Assembly (NCBI GenBank): GCA_964423505.1
Contig: CAYREX010000002.1
Location: 124,001-188,000 of the forward strand
DNA from: CAYREX01 sp964423505
GTDB taxonomy: Bacteria; Fermentibacterota; Fermentibacteria; Fermentibacterales; JCC-6
Direction: 5' to 3'
Length of the DNA: 64,000 nt
How positions within the stretch are numbered: position 1 is the first letter of the stretch; each line of letters opens with the position of its first letter. Below the pieces are notes generated by a model that saw nothing but the letters and a program-made list of their open reading frames with translations, had not been told where the DNA came from and did no database searches. Position numbers and translations under genes: made by a program. Below are positions 17,719 to 26,700 of the stretch, in pieces.

Positions 17719-18026
17719 CGGCCCGCTCCCGGAATCTCGCCATGTTTCCCCGCCGCCAGGCTCTGCATCCCGTACTATGCATCAAGACGGGACTTTCCGG
17801 TACGGGGTTGACGCGCAAATGGGGAATGAGAATCTTATGGCACTTATCGATACGGCAGCCGTGAGACACAAGTCCGCGCCACCTCGGCCGCCGATGTAGA
17901 TTCCACAAGGAAAAAGGATTCGGGCAGAATCTATACGAAGGGCGCTCGGACATGCCCATACATGCATCTACGTAGCTTCACATCTGTAACAGGGATGGCA
18001 GCCCCTGCAACCGAAAAAGAGGACAT
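17719..18026 (+). promoter_or_regulatory. Divergent intergenic region before rho; candidate promoter
   Basis: About 308 bases without a gene, between the GAF/GGDEF-type gene and rho, and AT-richer than its surroundings. On the plus strand TTGACG at 17808-17813 is followed after 17 bases by AATCTT at 17831-17836, a weak candidate promoter. AAAGAGGA just before the ATG at 18027 serves as ribosome binding site. The long 5' leader would fit the leader-dependent autoregulation known for rho, but this is inference. Confidence 0.35.
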
Positions 18027-19307
18027 ATGGGTCGAAAGCCTGTAGGTGGGCCTACGCTGGGCGAGCTCGAGGGAATGACCCTCGTCGAGCTACAGAACCT
18101 GGCCCGTGAGAAAGGCATCTCCAGGGTCACCGGCATACGCAAGGGGGAACTCATAAGGAAGATCCTGGAGGAGAAGACGGAGCGGAACGGCTATCAGTTC
18201 TCAACCGGGGTCCTGGAGGTCCTGCCGGAGGGTTACGGCTTCCTGAGGTCTGCGGACAGCAACTACCTCCCCAGCTCCAACGACATCTACGTCTCGCCGT
18301 CGCAGATAAAGAGGTTCTCTCTGGAGACCGGCGATACCATCGCCGGCCAGGTGAGGCAGCCCAAGGACGGGGAGAAGTACTACGCGCTGCTCCGGATAGA
18401 GAGCGTGAACGGCAGGAGCCTGGAGGAGCTGCGAAACCGTCCATCCTTCGACAGCCTGGTGCCCTACTTCCCGGAGGAGAGGTTCGTCCTGGAGATGGCC
18501 CCGGACCACCTCTCGTCCAGGATAATGGACCTGCTGACCCCCATAGGCAAGGGGCAGAGGGCGCTCATTGTCTCGCCCCCCCGTGCGGGAAAGACGATAC
18601 TGCTCCAGGACCTGGCCAAGAGCATCACGGCCAACGACCCCGACGCCAAGCTCATCATCCTCCTCATAGACGAGAGGCCGGAGGAGGTGACCGACATGAA
18701 GCGCAACGTCAACGGCGAGGTGGTCAGCTCCACCTTCGACGAGGCGCCGAAGCGGCACATCCAGGTGGCCGACATAGTCCTGGCGAAGGCAAAGAGGCTC
18801 GTGGAGAGCGGTTACGACGTGGTTATCCTCCTGGACTCCATCACCAGGCTGGCCAGGGCAAACAACCAGGTCATCCCCCACTCGGGGAAGATCCTGTCAG
18901 GAGGAGTCGACAGCAACGCCCTCCAGAGGCCCAAGCGGTTCTTCGGCGCGGCGCGGAACATCGTCGACGGCGGCAGCCTGACCATCATCGGTACCGCTCT
19001 GGTGGATACCGGCAGCAGGATGGACGAGGTCATCTTCGAGGAGTTCAAGGGAACGGGCAACTCGGAGATAGTGCTGGACCGGAGGCTGGCCGACAGGCGG
19101 ATATTCCCGGCGATAGACATCACGAAGTCGGGGACGAGGCGCGAGGAGCTCCTGATGGACCCGGAGACCCTCGAGCGGATGTGGGTGATGAGGAAGATCC
19201 TCGTGGACATGAACCCGGTCGAGGCCATGGAGGTGCTGAAGACCCAGCTCTCCAAGCACAAGTCGAACAAGAGGTTCCTTGACGCCATGGGCGGCATGTC
19301 TGAATGA
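18027..19307 (+). CDS. rho: Transcription termination factor Rho
   Basis: Hexameric RNA helicase that ends transcription. N-terminal Rho-N helical domain (LGELEGMTLVELQNLAREKG), cold-shock-like RNA-binding domain with EGYGFLRS and NDIYVSPSQIKRF, then the ATPase with Walker A SPPRAGKT, Walker B VVILLDSITRLARANN and the Q/R loops. Length 426 is standard. Few hairpins in this window have a T-run, which agrees with a Rho-reliant genome (inference). Confidence 0.98.
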   Translation: MGRKPVGGPTLGELEGMTLVELQNLAREKGISRVTGIRKGELIRKILEEKTERNGYQFSTGVLEVLPEGYGFLRSADSNYLPSSNDIYVSPSQIKRFSLETGDTIAGQVRQPKDGEKYYALLRIESVNGRSLEELRNRPSFDSLVPYFPEERFVLEMAPDHLSSRIMDLLTPIGKGQRALIVSPPRAGKTILLQDLAKSITANDPDAKLIILLIDERPEEVTDMKRNVNGEVVSSTFDEAPKRHIQVADIVLAKAKRLVESGYDVVILLDSITRLARANNQVIPHSGKILSGGVDSNALQRPKRFFGAARNIVDGGSLTIIGTALVDTGSRMDEVIFEEFKGTGNSEIVLDRRLADRRIFPAIDITKSGTRREELLMDPETLERMWVMRKILVDMNPVEAMEVLKTQLSKHKSNKRFLDAMGGMSE

Positions 19308-19343
19308 TACCGGCCCCGTGGCCGAAACTCATGGAGGATTGAC

Positions 19344-19565
19344 TTGAAGAAGGACATACACCCGAAGTACGACAGGGCGGTCTTCACCTGCGCCTGCGGC
19401 AACAAGCTGGAGACCCGCTCGACCGGCGGCGACAAGAGGTTCGACATCTGCTCCAGCTGTCACCCCTTCTACACCGGCAAGCAGAAGCTGGTCGACTCGG
19501 CCGGCCGGGTGGACAAGTACCGCAGGAAGTACGGACAGGGCGGCAAGCAGGGCTCAGCGGACTAG
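19344..19565 (+). CDS. rpmE: Ribosomal protein bL31, zinc-binding form
   Basis: Large-subunit ribosomal protein of 73 residues. It has MKKDIHPKYDRAVFTCACGN and CSSCHPFYTGKQK, so Cys residues near 16, 18, 36 and 39 mark the zinc (C+) type. The TTG start at 19344 is six bases downstream of GGAGG. Directly follows rho, a very common order. Confidence 0.97.
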   Translation: MKKDIHPKYDRAVFTCACGNKLETRSTGGDKRFDICSSCHPFYTGKQKLVDSAGRVDKYRRKYGQGGKQGSAD

Positions 19566-19576
19566 CCCGGTTCCGT

Positions 19577-19606
19577 GGCGGCGGGGACGAGATGCTCTCC
19601 GCCGCC
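19577..19606 (+). terminator. GC hairpin after rpmE
   Basis: GGCGGCGG at 19577-19584 pairs with CCGCCGCC at 19599-19606 across a 14-base loop, right after the rpmE stop. No T-run follows, so it may be a pause or mRNA 3'-end stabiliser, not a true intrinsic terminator. Confidence 0.4.
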
Positions 19607-19642
19607 CGTCTGTACCGTTGGACATGAGAGGGGCCGTACCGG

Positions 19643-20734
19643 ATGAGCAGTCCCGAGGAGACCGAGCGCCCCGGCGGAGAGGCCGGTGAGGCCGGCTCCG
19701 GCGGCCACGCCCACGACACCGGCGGCCAGGCGGTCATAGAGGGCGTCATGATGCGCTCGCCGGAGCGCACCTCCGTCGCCGTGCGCAGACCGGACGGCGA
19801 GATACTGGTCCGGGAGCTGCGCATGAAGCTCCTGGGCAAGCGCGGTCCGCTCTGGAAGCGGCCGGTCTTCCGCGGCGCCGCCTCGCTCATCGACACCCTG
19901 AGGCTTGGGATGAGCGCGCTGCAGTGGTCCGCGGAGGTGGCCGAGGGGGGCGACGGCTCCGAGCGCGCCGGCTTCGGCTCCATACTCCAGACCGCCCTCG
20001 CCTTCCTGCTGGCCATCGCCCTCTTCGCATGGCTGCCCCTGCAGGCCAGCAAGTGGATTCTCGGCTCCGATGCTCCCGGCCAGCAGTTCTACGTGCATCT
20101 GCTGGCCGGCGGCTTCCGAATCCTGGCCTTTCTCGCCTACCTGACCGCCATATCCTTCATGCCGGAGGTGAAGCGGCTCTTCACCTACCACGGCGCCGAG
20201 CACCAGACCATCCACGCCTGGGAGAGGGGTGGGGAGCCGCTGATCGACGCCGCCCTGGAGGAGAGCCCGCTGCACCAGCGCTGCGGCACCAGCTTCCTGC
20301 TGCTGGTCATGCTGGGTACGGTGGTCTTCTACGGCGTCTTCGACTCCCTGGTCGTGCTCCTCCTCGACACCGACCCGGCCGCCATCGTCCGCGTCCTCTA
20401 CCACCTGCCGCTGATACCGCTGGTCCTCGGGCTGAGCTACGAGCTGCTCAAGGCTGCCGACAGGCACCTCGACACCTCCTTCCTTGCCAGGGCCGTCACG
20501 GCGCCCGGCCTGCTGCTGCAGCGGATAACCACCCGCAGGGCCGGACGGGAAGAGGTGGAGGTGGCGGTCGCATCTCTCAGGGCAGCCCTGGGCATGCCGC
20601 AGGATGAGGACGTCAGGACGCTGGAGCCGGAGGAGGTCCGGCCGGTTGGAGCGTCGGAGCCGGAGGCTGAGCCGGAGGGAGAGGAAGAGGGAGAGGAGGT
20701 TCCACGTGGCGGGGCTGAGCCCGGAGGAGCGTGA
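19643..20734 (+). CDS. YqhQ/DUF1385 membrane protein
   Basis: A 363-residue member of the DUF1385 family, often found between rpmE and prfA. Family marks: GGQAVIEGVMMRSPE near residue 27, the metal-site-like FTYHGAEHQTIHAWE near 183 and PLHQRCGTSFLLL near 216, with four or more hydrophobic segments. The N-terminus (Gly/Glu/His rich) and the very acidic C-terminal tail are variable. The 3' end overlaps the start of prfA by 29 bases. The biochemical role is unknown. Confidence 0.9.
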   Translation: MSSPEETERPGGEAGEAGSGGHAHDTGGQAVIEGVMMRSPERTSVAVRRPDGEILVRELRMKLLGKRGPLWKRPVFRGAASLIDTLRLGMSALQWSAEVAEGGDGSERAGFGSILQTALAFLLAIALFAWLPLQASKWILGSDAPGQQFYVHLLAGGFRILAFLAYLTAISFMPEVKRLFTYHGAEHQTIHAWERGGEPLIDAALEESPLHQRCGTSFLLLVMLGTVVFYGVFDSLVVLLLDTDPAAIVRVLYHLPLIPLVLGLSYELLKAADRHLDTSFLARAVTAPGLLLQRITTRRAGREEVEVAVASLRAALGMPQDEDVRTLEPEEVRPVGASEPEAEPEGEEEGEEVPRGGAEPGGA

Positions 20735-21797
20735 GCGGCTCGACGCCAGGATATCCGAGATAGACGCGAGCCTCTGCGACCCGGAGACCCTCTCCGTGCC
20801 CTCTCGCATAAGGGAGCTCACCGAGGAGAGGGCCGGCCTGGCGAAGCTGGCCGGGGTGGCCTCCGAGATAGCCTCCACCGAGGATTCTCTGGAGGAGATG
20901 CGCAGCGTCCTCGACGACGAGGACCGTGAGCTGGCCGAGATGGCCAGGGGTGAGATCCCCGGTCTGGAGGAGCGGCTCGCCGCCCTCGAGGAGCGGCTGA
21001 AGGTCCTCCTCCTTCCCAGGGACCCGAACGACTCCCGCGACGTGATACTGGAGGTGCGCTCCGGCACCGGCGGCGAGGAGGCGGCGCTATTCGCCGCGGA
21101 CATCTACAGGATGTACGCCGCCTACGCCCAGTCGAAGGGCTGGAGCGTCGAGGTCTTCGGCAGCAGCGGGTCGGAGCGGGGCGGCTTCCGGGAGATAGTC
21201 TTCGCCGTCCGGGGAAGGGGCGTCTACAGCCGGCTCAAGTTCGAGGCCGGCGTGCACAGGGTCCAGCGTGTTCCCGAGACCGAGACCTCCGGCCGCATCC
21301 ATACGTCGGCCTGCACCGTGGCCGTCCTCCCAGAGGTCGAAGAGGTGGAGGTGGAGATAAGCCAGGAGGACCTCAGAATAGATGTCTACCGCTCTTCCGG
21401 CCCCGGGGGGCAGAGCGTGAACACCACCGACTCCGCCGTTCGCATAACCCACCTCCCCAGCGGGCTGGTGGTCTCCTGCCAGGACGAGAAGAGTCAGCAC
21501 AAGAACAGGGCCAAGGCCATGAAGGTCCTCAGCTCCCGCCTCTACGCCATGAAGCAGGAGGAGGAGAGGGAGAAGAGGGCGGAGGCCAGGCGGAGCATGG
21601 TCGGCTCGGGCGACCGGAGCGCCAAGATACGCACCTACAACTTCCCCCAGGGGAGGGTGACCGACCACAGGATTCACCTGACCCTCCACTCCCTCAAGGA
21701 TGTCCTCGGCGGAGACCTTGATCAGGTGGTGGACCCGCTGACGGAGGCCGAGCAGCAGAGGCTCCTCTCCGAGGTCAGCCTCGCCGGCGGCTCCTGA
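20706..21797 (+). CDS. prfA: Peptide chain release factor 1
   Basis: Recognises UAA and UAG stop codons. It has the peptidyl-tRNA hydrolysis motif GGQ in SSGPGGQSVNTTDSAVRITH and the RF1 codon-recognition tripeptide P-x-T (PET) in RVPETETSGRIHTSA, so it is RF1 rather than RF2. I start at GTG 20706, which has GGAGG upstream and gives 363 residues; the frame continues further upstream only as an arginine-rich shadow of the preceding gene. PrmC, its methyltransferase, is encoded next. Confidence 0.96.
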   Translation: MAGLSPEERERLDARISEIDASLCDPETLSVPSRIRELTEERAGLAKLAGVASEIASTEDSLEEMRSVLDDEDRELAEMARGEIPGLEERLAALEERLKVLLLPRDPNDSRDVILEVRSGTGGEEAALFAADIYRMYAAYAQSKGWSVEVFGSSGSERGGFREIVFAVRGRGVYSRLKFEAGVHRVQRVPETETSGRIHTSACTVAVLPEVEEVEVEISQEDLRIDVYRSSGPGGQSVNTTDSAVRITHLPSGLVVSCQDEKSQHKNRAKAMKVLSSRLYAMKQEEEREKRAEARRSMVGSGDRSAKIRTYNFPQGRVTDHRIHLTLHSLKDVLGGDLDQVVDPLTEAEQQRLLSEVSLAGGS

Positions 21798-21798
21798 C

Positions 21799-22653
21799 GT
21801 GACCCTGGCGGAGGCCCTGCGGAGGGGCATCCGCACCCTCTCTCACCTGGAGGACGCCCGGCTGGAGTGCGAGCTGCTCCTCTGCTGGGCCTCCAGCCTG
21901 CCGAGGCACCGGCTCCGCCTCGACCCGGGCCTCGGGCTCACCCGGCCGGCCGAGCGGCGCTTCCTCTCCGCCCTCTCCCGCAGGGCCGCCAGGGTGCCGC
22001 TGCAGCACATCACCGGGGAGACGGAGTTCTGCGGCAGGCGGTTCCTCTGCGGCCCCGGAGCGATGGTTCCGCGGCCCGAGACGGAGATCCTTGTCGAGAG
22101 AGTCCTCGAGCTGGCCCCTCCCGGGACGCCGCTGCTGGACGTTGGCACAGGCACCGGCGTAATCGCCCTGACCGTGGCCCTGGAGAGGCCCGGATGCCGG
22201 GTCATCGCCTCCGACGCGAGCCGGGAGGCCCTGGCGCTGGCCGCCCGCAACGCCGGGATGCACGGCGTCCGGCTGCCGATGGTCCTCGGCGACCTGCTGG
22301 AGCCGTTCAGCCCCGGCGGCCGGCTCGGTTGCATAGTCGCCAACCTCCCCTACGTGCGCTCGGACGAGCTGGAGACCCTTCAGCCGGAGGTAAGGGACGG
22401 AGACCCGCGGGCCGCTCTGGACGGCGGCCGCGACGGTCTGGACCAGGTGCGGCGCCTGGTGGCGCAGGCGCCCGCGAGGCTGGGCCCCGAGGGGCTTCTG
22501 GCGATGGAGCTGGACCCGCTGCAGACCGGCGAGGTCGCCCGGCAACTGGAGTCCTCCGGCTGGCTGGACGTCCGCATCCACCCCGACCTCACCTCCCGCC
22601 CCCGCCACCTCACCGCCCGGAAGCCGACGCCGGGCTTTCCTTGTTTGATTTGA
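21799..22653 (+). CDS. prmC: Release factor glutamine methyltransferase
   Basis: N5-glutamine methyltransferase that modifies the GGQ glutamine of release factors. Length 284. It has the N-terminal helical domain, the AdoMet site LLDVGTGTGVIAL, and NLPY where most PrmC have NPPY, a tolerated variant at the second position. GTG start one base after the prfA stop. The last codons and stop lie inside a dispersed repeat (22627-22657) that reappears inverted at 44661-44691, so the native C-terminus may have been replaced. Confidence 0.93.
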   Translation: MTLAEALRRGIRTLSHLEDARLECELLLCWASSLPRHRLRLDPGLGLTRPAERRFLSALSRRAARVPLQHITGETEFCGRRFLCGPGAMVPRPETEILVERVLELAPPGTPLLDVGTGTGVIALTVALERPGCRVIASDASREALALAARNAGMHGVRLPMVLGDLLEPFSPGGRLGCIVANLPYVRSDELETLQPEVRDGDPRAALDGGRDGLDQVRRLVAQAPARLGPEGLLAMELDPLQTGEVARQLESSGWLDVRIHPDLTSRPRHLTARKPTPGFPCLI

Positions 22654-22657
22654 TAAG
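22627..22657 (+). repeat. 31-bp dispersed repeat, copy A (end of prmC)
   Basis: This stretch, running from ACGCCGGGCTT to GATAAG, matches the reverse complement of 44661-44691 at 29 of 31 positions. A CACCGCCC block stands just outside both copies. It supplies the last residues and stop codon of prmC. Beyond it similarity decays, with CCAGT again shared some 30 bases on. Confidence 0.75.
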
Positions 22658-22673
22658 ACACTTGGGTGCTTAT

Positions 22674-22686
22674 CTGTTCTGTAAAT
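22674..22686 (+). repeat. 13-bp match to the IS256-family right end
   Basis: CTGTTCTGTAAAT here is identical to the reverse complement of the right end of the IS256-type element (34427-34439). It lies directly after dispersed repeat copy A in an AT-richer patch. It may be a footprint of a lost insertion; a chance match is possible. Confidence 0.4.
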
Positions 22687-22755
22687 CCAGTCAGTGAGAG
22701 ACCTCCGGGATATTGACGCAAAGACGAGGCTCGAGCATTCTCTTACGGAGGTAGC

Positions 22756-24570
22756 ATGTTTGCCCTATGCTCTTCATTTTTTCTGCTGCTCGTATCCTCT
22801 CCATGCGGCGTCACCTATTCTCAGACCGACTGGTCCGGTGGATACGGCGCCGAGGGGCCGCTTTCGAGCTGGGGCGACTGGTACGACACTGCCCCGGGTA
22901 TCGACTTCTGCTCGGAACCAGGTTCGGTTCGACTCGGTCGCGTAGTCAACTGGATATGCGTCAGCACCGCGGAGGATGAGTACGGGAACTGCGTGGACCT
23001 GGACGGCGACGGTGACGTGGATATCCTCGTCACAGGCAGGTACGACAAGGACCTGTGCTGGATTGAGAATCTGGGCGGGGGAGAGAACTGGGACAGGCAC
23101 AGCATAGAGGACGATGTCTACAACCCGAGGAGAGCTTCTACCTGTGACATAGACTCCGACGGAGATCTCGATGTGCTCATGTGTGCGTACTCGATGTTGC
23201 GCCTCTACATCAACGACGACCTCGAGTGGACCGGGCATGTCATAGACCCGTGGGTGAATGGCGCACGGGAGATGGCTGCCGGCGACATCGACCTGGACGG
23301 AGACCCCGACATCGTCTCCTGTTCCCACTCGACGTACGACTACCTCTCATGGTGGGAGAACCTGGACGGCAGCGGTCTGGGCTGGGAGGAGCACGTCATC
23401 TTCCCACTGGTGCTGCAGCCCCTCTATCCGGACCTCGCCGACATAGAGGGCGACGGGGACCTGGATGTCTTTCTGGCGAGCGGCTACACGGATTCGGTTC
23501 TCTGCTTCCTGAACCCCTACCCGGATACGGGTCTGGAGTGGTCTCATATCGGTATCGACTCGGTATACAGGATAGACGGCCTGCAGGTATCGGACGTCGA
23601 CCAGGATTCGGACGTCGACCTGTTCGTCCACTCCGCAGAGCACGGGCCGGGCTGGCTGGAGCAGATAACGCCTGCGGAATGGACCCTGCACTTCCTGGAG
23701 ACCGAGGTCGATTACTCGATGACCGTGCTTGATATTGACGGTGACGGCGACGATGACATCTACGCCAATGGCAGCTATCGACTTGCATGGTTCGAGAACC
23801 GGGTCGCCGAGGAGAACGCCTTCGTCGAGCATGTCTTTGCGGAGTGGATGCGGTCCCGTTACATCGAGGCCGGTGACATGGACGGGAACGGCATGGCGGA
23901 CGCCGTCGCTCTGAGCTACTGGGGTCAGGGGATGAGCGGAATCTTCTGGATGGACCCGACCGACCCGGCAAGACACGATTCGGTCATGCTGACATCGACC
24001 ATCCTGGACACGGGCAGCTTCGACAAGACCTGGATGGAGGTGGACTGGACCTCGGTCACTCCACCCGGGACCGACCTGGTCTGCCAGGTACGGACCGAGA
24101 GGTTTCTCTATCCACTCGTGATGGACGACTGGTCCGACACGGTCTACTCTCCCGGCAACATCTACGGCCTCCTCGAGCCGGACACCCGCTACTTCCAGTA
24201 CAGGTTCCTGCTCCGGTCGGAGGACTCGACCGTCACCCCGGTCCTCGAGGATTTCCTGGTCACTGCGCATGTAACGGGAATCTCCGGGGAGGAGTCCTCA
24301 CCGATGGCTTTCGAGGTCACCGGGCCCCGACCGAACCCGGTTTCAGGTCCCGCTTCGATCTACTGCACCGCCTGTGAGGCAACGACGGTCGACCTGATGC
24401 TCTACGATGCGGCAGGCAGGCTGGTCGCCCGTGACCGGGGCGTTCCGGTGGGGCCGGGCAGGACCTGCGTCACTCTGCCCGAGATGCCGCCGGGTGTCTA
24501 CATGCTGCGGGTCGGCCGCGGGCGGGGCTTCGATCGTACGCTGCGATTCGTAGTGGTCGCAGGTAGTTGA
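22756..24570 (+). CDS. Secreted seven-repeat FG-GAP/VCBS protein with sorting domain, paralog 1
   Basis: A 604-residue secreted protein. Signal peptide about 1-20, then QTDWSGG..GP motif shared with the two paralogs. Seven calcium-binding FG-GAP/VCBS-type repeats follow, each with a D-x-D-x-D-G-D-x-D core (such as DLDGDGDVDIL and DIDLDGDPDIV), likely one seven-bladed propeller. Next is a beta-rich domain of about 110 residues (ILDTGSFDKTWMEVDWTSV on), then a C-terminal FlgD-like/type IX-style sorting domain (GPRPNPVSGPAS then GVYMLRVGRGRG). GGAGG precedes the ATG. Its TGA overlaps the ATG of paralog 2 (TGATG). Probably surface-displayed; ligand unknown. Confidence 0.85.
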   Translation: MFALCSSFFLLLVSSPCGVTYSQTDWSGGYGAEGPLSSWGDWYDTAPGIDFCSEPGSVRLGRVVNWICVSTAEDEYGNCVDLDGDGDVDILVTGRYDKDLCWIENLGGGENWDRHSIEDDVYNPRRASTCDIDSDGDLDVLMCAYSMLRLYINDDLEWTGHVIDPWVNGAREMAAGDIDLDGDPDIVSCSHSTYDYLSWWENLDGSGLGWEEHVIFPLVLQPLYPDLADIEGDGDLDVFLASGYTDSVLCFLNPYPDTGLEWSHIGIDSVYRIDGLQVSDVDQDSDVDLFVHSAEHGPGWLEQITPAEWTLHFLETEVDYSMTVLDIDGDGDDDIYANGSYRLAWFENRVAEENAFVEHVFAEWMRSRYIEAGDMDGNGMADAVALSYWGQGMSGIFWMDPTDPARHDSVMLTSTILDTGSFDKTWMEVDWTSVTPPGTDLVCQVRTERFLYPLVMDDWSDTVYSPGNIYGLLEPDTRYFQYRFLLRSEDSTVTPVLEDFLVTAHVTGISGEESSPMAFEVTGPRPNPVSGPASIYCTACEATTVDLMLYDAAGRLVARDRGVPVGPGRTCVTLPEMPPGVYMLRVGRGRGFDRTLRFVVVAGS

Positions 24571-26384
24571 TGTCGCCGGTGGTCCAGCTGCTTCTCGTAT
24601 TGCTCTCGGGCGAGGCCTACCAGACCGACTGGTCGGGCGGTCCGGGGGTTCATGGCCCTGTGCAGGGATGGGATGACAGCTTCTCGGCCTGCTCCTCGAC
24701 GTCGTTCCGCTCGCCGGGCGGTGAGATTCTCCTCGGGATACATCCTCTGCCGGTAGAGGAGCGCTGGATAGTGGGCGGTATGGACTATCCGAGGAAGGTC
24801 CTCTGCTGCGACATCGATGATGATGGTGACGTTGATCTGCTCTTCGGCGACTCCGGACGGGACCATATCCGCCTGCTGCTGAACGCCGATGGTCAAGGTG
24901 ACGAGTGGTTCGTCTTCATTCTCGATCCGGACTGCAGGGTACCGGCCGACCTGGAGTGCGGGGACGTGGACTCTGACGGAGACATGGATATCCTTGCCGC
25001 CAACGGAGGCGACGGAGACCTGGCATGGTACGAGAACGTGGACGGCCCGGGACTGCTCTGGGTCAAGCACATCATCGCCGGGAAGTACTATGCATGTGAG
25101 GTCGGCTGCACAGACCTCGACCTCGATGGAGACCTCGATGTATACGGGGCATCCGCCGGCGACCGCTGGGTCACATGGTGGGAGAACCCGGACGGAACGG
25201 GACAGGGATGGATCCACCATCATGTAGACGACTATGTCCAGTCCCCCGTAGGCATACTTCACCGGGACATGGACGGGGACGGCGACACAGACCTTGTCGG
25301 GGCGTCGACCAGGTGGAACAGCGAGAAGTACGCGGTCTGGTGGCGGAACGAAGACGGGGCGGGGACCGATTGGACGGAGATGCCCGTCTTCTACACCGAT
25401 GGCCGGATCCACTCGATGGAATGCACCGACCTGGACTGCGACGGCGACCCTGATCTGGTCTTCCCGGACTTCGACGAGTACAGGCTCTGGACGCTCTACA
25501 ATGCGGACGGTCTCGGCACGACCTGGGAAGCACGCTGCATCGACTCTACTCTATTCCAGCCGAAGGAAGCGGTCGCCGCGGACTTCGACCGGGACGGCGA
25601 TCCGGATCTGTTCGTCATCGACGACTCGGACGAGTGCAACCTCTACCTCTACGTCAACTGCGGAGGGAATCCCGTCGAATGGGTCAGGCACGACATCGCC
25701 GAGTTCAGCTTCCCGTATGCCCTCGATACCGGTGACATCAGCGGAAACGGGATAACGGATGTGGTGGCCTGCTCCATCACCGAAGACGAGGCCCGCTGGT
25801 GGCGGATGGCCCACTACGACTCCGCCGGATGGCTCGAGTCTGCGATACTCGATACATGCGAGCAACCCGGCTGGTCCGCGATGGACTGGGTTTCAGATGA
25901 GCCGGTCGATACCGGAATGAGCCTGAGGATAAGGACTTCGGACGATCCCGACTGCATGGGAGAGTGGTCCGGTCCGTACAGTTGTCCCGGACAGGTGCCG
26001 GGAGGTCTAGACCGATACGTCCAGTACAGGGCGGAGCTATGGTCCGACGGGTCGGAGAGCTCACCTGCGGTCTACGATGTGGGGTTCTCCTGGGATCCGA
26101 CCCCGGTCGACCGGGACGGGGTGGCACCGGTGTCGTCCCGGCTCTCGATGAGCGTAGCGGGTAATCCGGCGCGCGGTCCCGTCGAGCTGCAAATCACCGC
26201 ACTCTGCTCGGGGAGTTGCGAGATTCGCGCATACGGCATCGATGGAAGGCTTGTACTCCGCCTTCGGATGTATCTGGATGCCGGCCGGCGCGCCAGCACG
26301 ACCATGGAGCTGCCCACCGGTCTCTGGCTCTTGACTGCTACTCTCGGAGATGATCGTGTCCTGAAGGCGGTCGTAGTTCTCTAG
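24570..26384 (+). CDS. Secreted seven-repeat FG-GAP/VCBS protein with sorting domain, paralog 2
   Basis: A 604-residue paralog of the preceding gene with the same order: signal peptide (1-15), QTDWSGG motif, seven D-x-D-G-D-x-D repeats (such as DIDDDGDVDLL, DMDGDGDTDLV, DFDRDGDPDLF), the W-rich beta domain (CEQPGWSAMDWVSDEPVDTG) and a C-terminal sorting domain ending in LLTATLGDDRVLKAVVVL. The ATG at 24570 shares its A with the upstream TGA; a TTG one codon earlier is also possible. Cotranscription with paralog 1 is clear from the overlap. Base composition resembles the native genes except for fewer AGG codons. Confidence 0.85.
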   Translation: MSPVVQLLLVLLSGEAYQTDWSGGPGVHGPVQGWDDSFSACSSTSFRSPGGEILLGIHPLPVEERWIVGGMDYPRKVLCCDIDDDGDVDLLFGDSGRDHIRLLLNADGQGDEWFVFILDPDCRVPADLECGDVDSDGDMDILAANGGDGDLAWYENVDGPGLLWVKHIIAGKYYACEVGCTDLDLDGDLDVYGASAGDRWVTWWENPDGTGQGWIHHHVDDYVQSPVGILHRDMDGDGDTDLVGASTRWNSEKYAVWWRNEDGAGTDWTEMPVFYTDGRIHSMECTDLDCDGDPDLVFPDFDEYRLWTLYNADGLGTTWEARCIDSTLFQPKEAVAADFDRDGDPDLFVIDDSDECNLYLYVNCGGNPVEWVRHDIAEFSFPYALDTGDISGNGITDVVACSITEDEARWWRMAHYDSAGWLESAILDTCEQPGWSAMDWVSDEPVDTGMSLRIRTSDDPDCMGEWSGPYSCPGQVPGGLDRYVQYRAELWSDGSESSPAVYDVGFSWDPTPVDRDGVAPVSSRLSMSVAGNPARGPVELQITALCSGSCEIRAYGIDGRLVLRLRMYLDAGRRASTTMELPTGLWLLTATLGDDRVLKAVVVL

Positions 26385-26700
26385 CGGCTCTGTTTCTCCC
26401 CGCCTCACCCTTACCTGGAAGCTGTGATCCCTGCCGTAGCTCCGAGATGAACAGGCTGGTGTCCCACGGATAGCTGGAATGGTAGAACCAGTACTCCGCC
26501 TGGCCTATAGGTACCTGCATGGCCGGATGGCATCAACGGAAGAGGTGCGCCCCGGTCCCAGGCAGGTCCCGACGGCATCTTCCGCGGAGCCGGACGATGC
26601 ATCGAGCCTTGTGCTTCCACGGTCTGCCGGGTATGCTCAATAATACTGGTTATTATTGCATTCTGCGCTTTCGGCGACAGGGAAAGGACTGCGGCATCCC
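26385..26700. other. Gene-free stretch with AT-rich palindrome
   Basis: About 316 bases without a convincing gene. AATAATA at 26639-26645 and TATTATT at 26651-26657 form a perfect stem with a five-base CTGGT loop, about 45 bases before the next gene; it could be an operator or cruciform. A short minus-strand reading from 26520 (QVPIGQAEYWFYHSSY on) has protein-like composition and may be a decayed gene fragment. Confidence 0.4.

Noticed and set aside
20604..20705. N-terminal extension of prfA
   Set aside because: Arg-rich shadow of the yqhQ 3' end; GTG 20706 with GGAGG gives the standard RF1 length.
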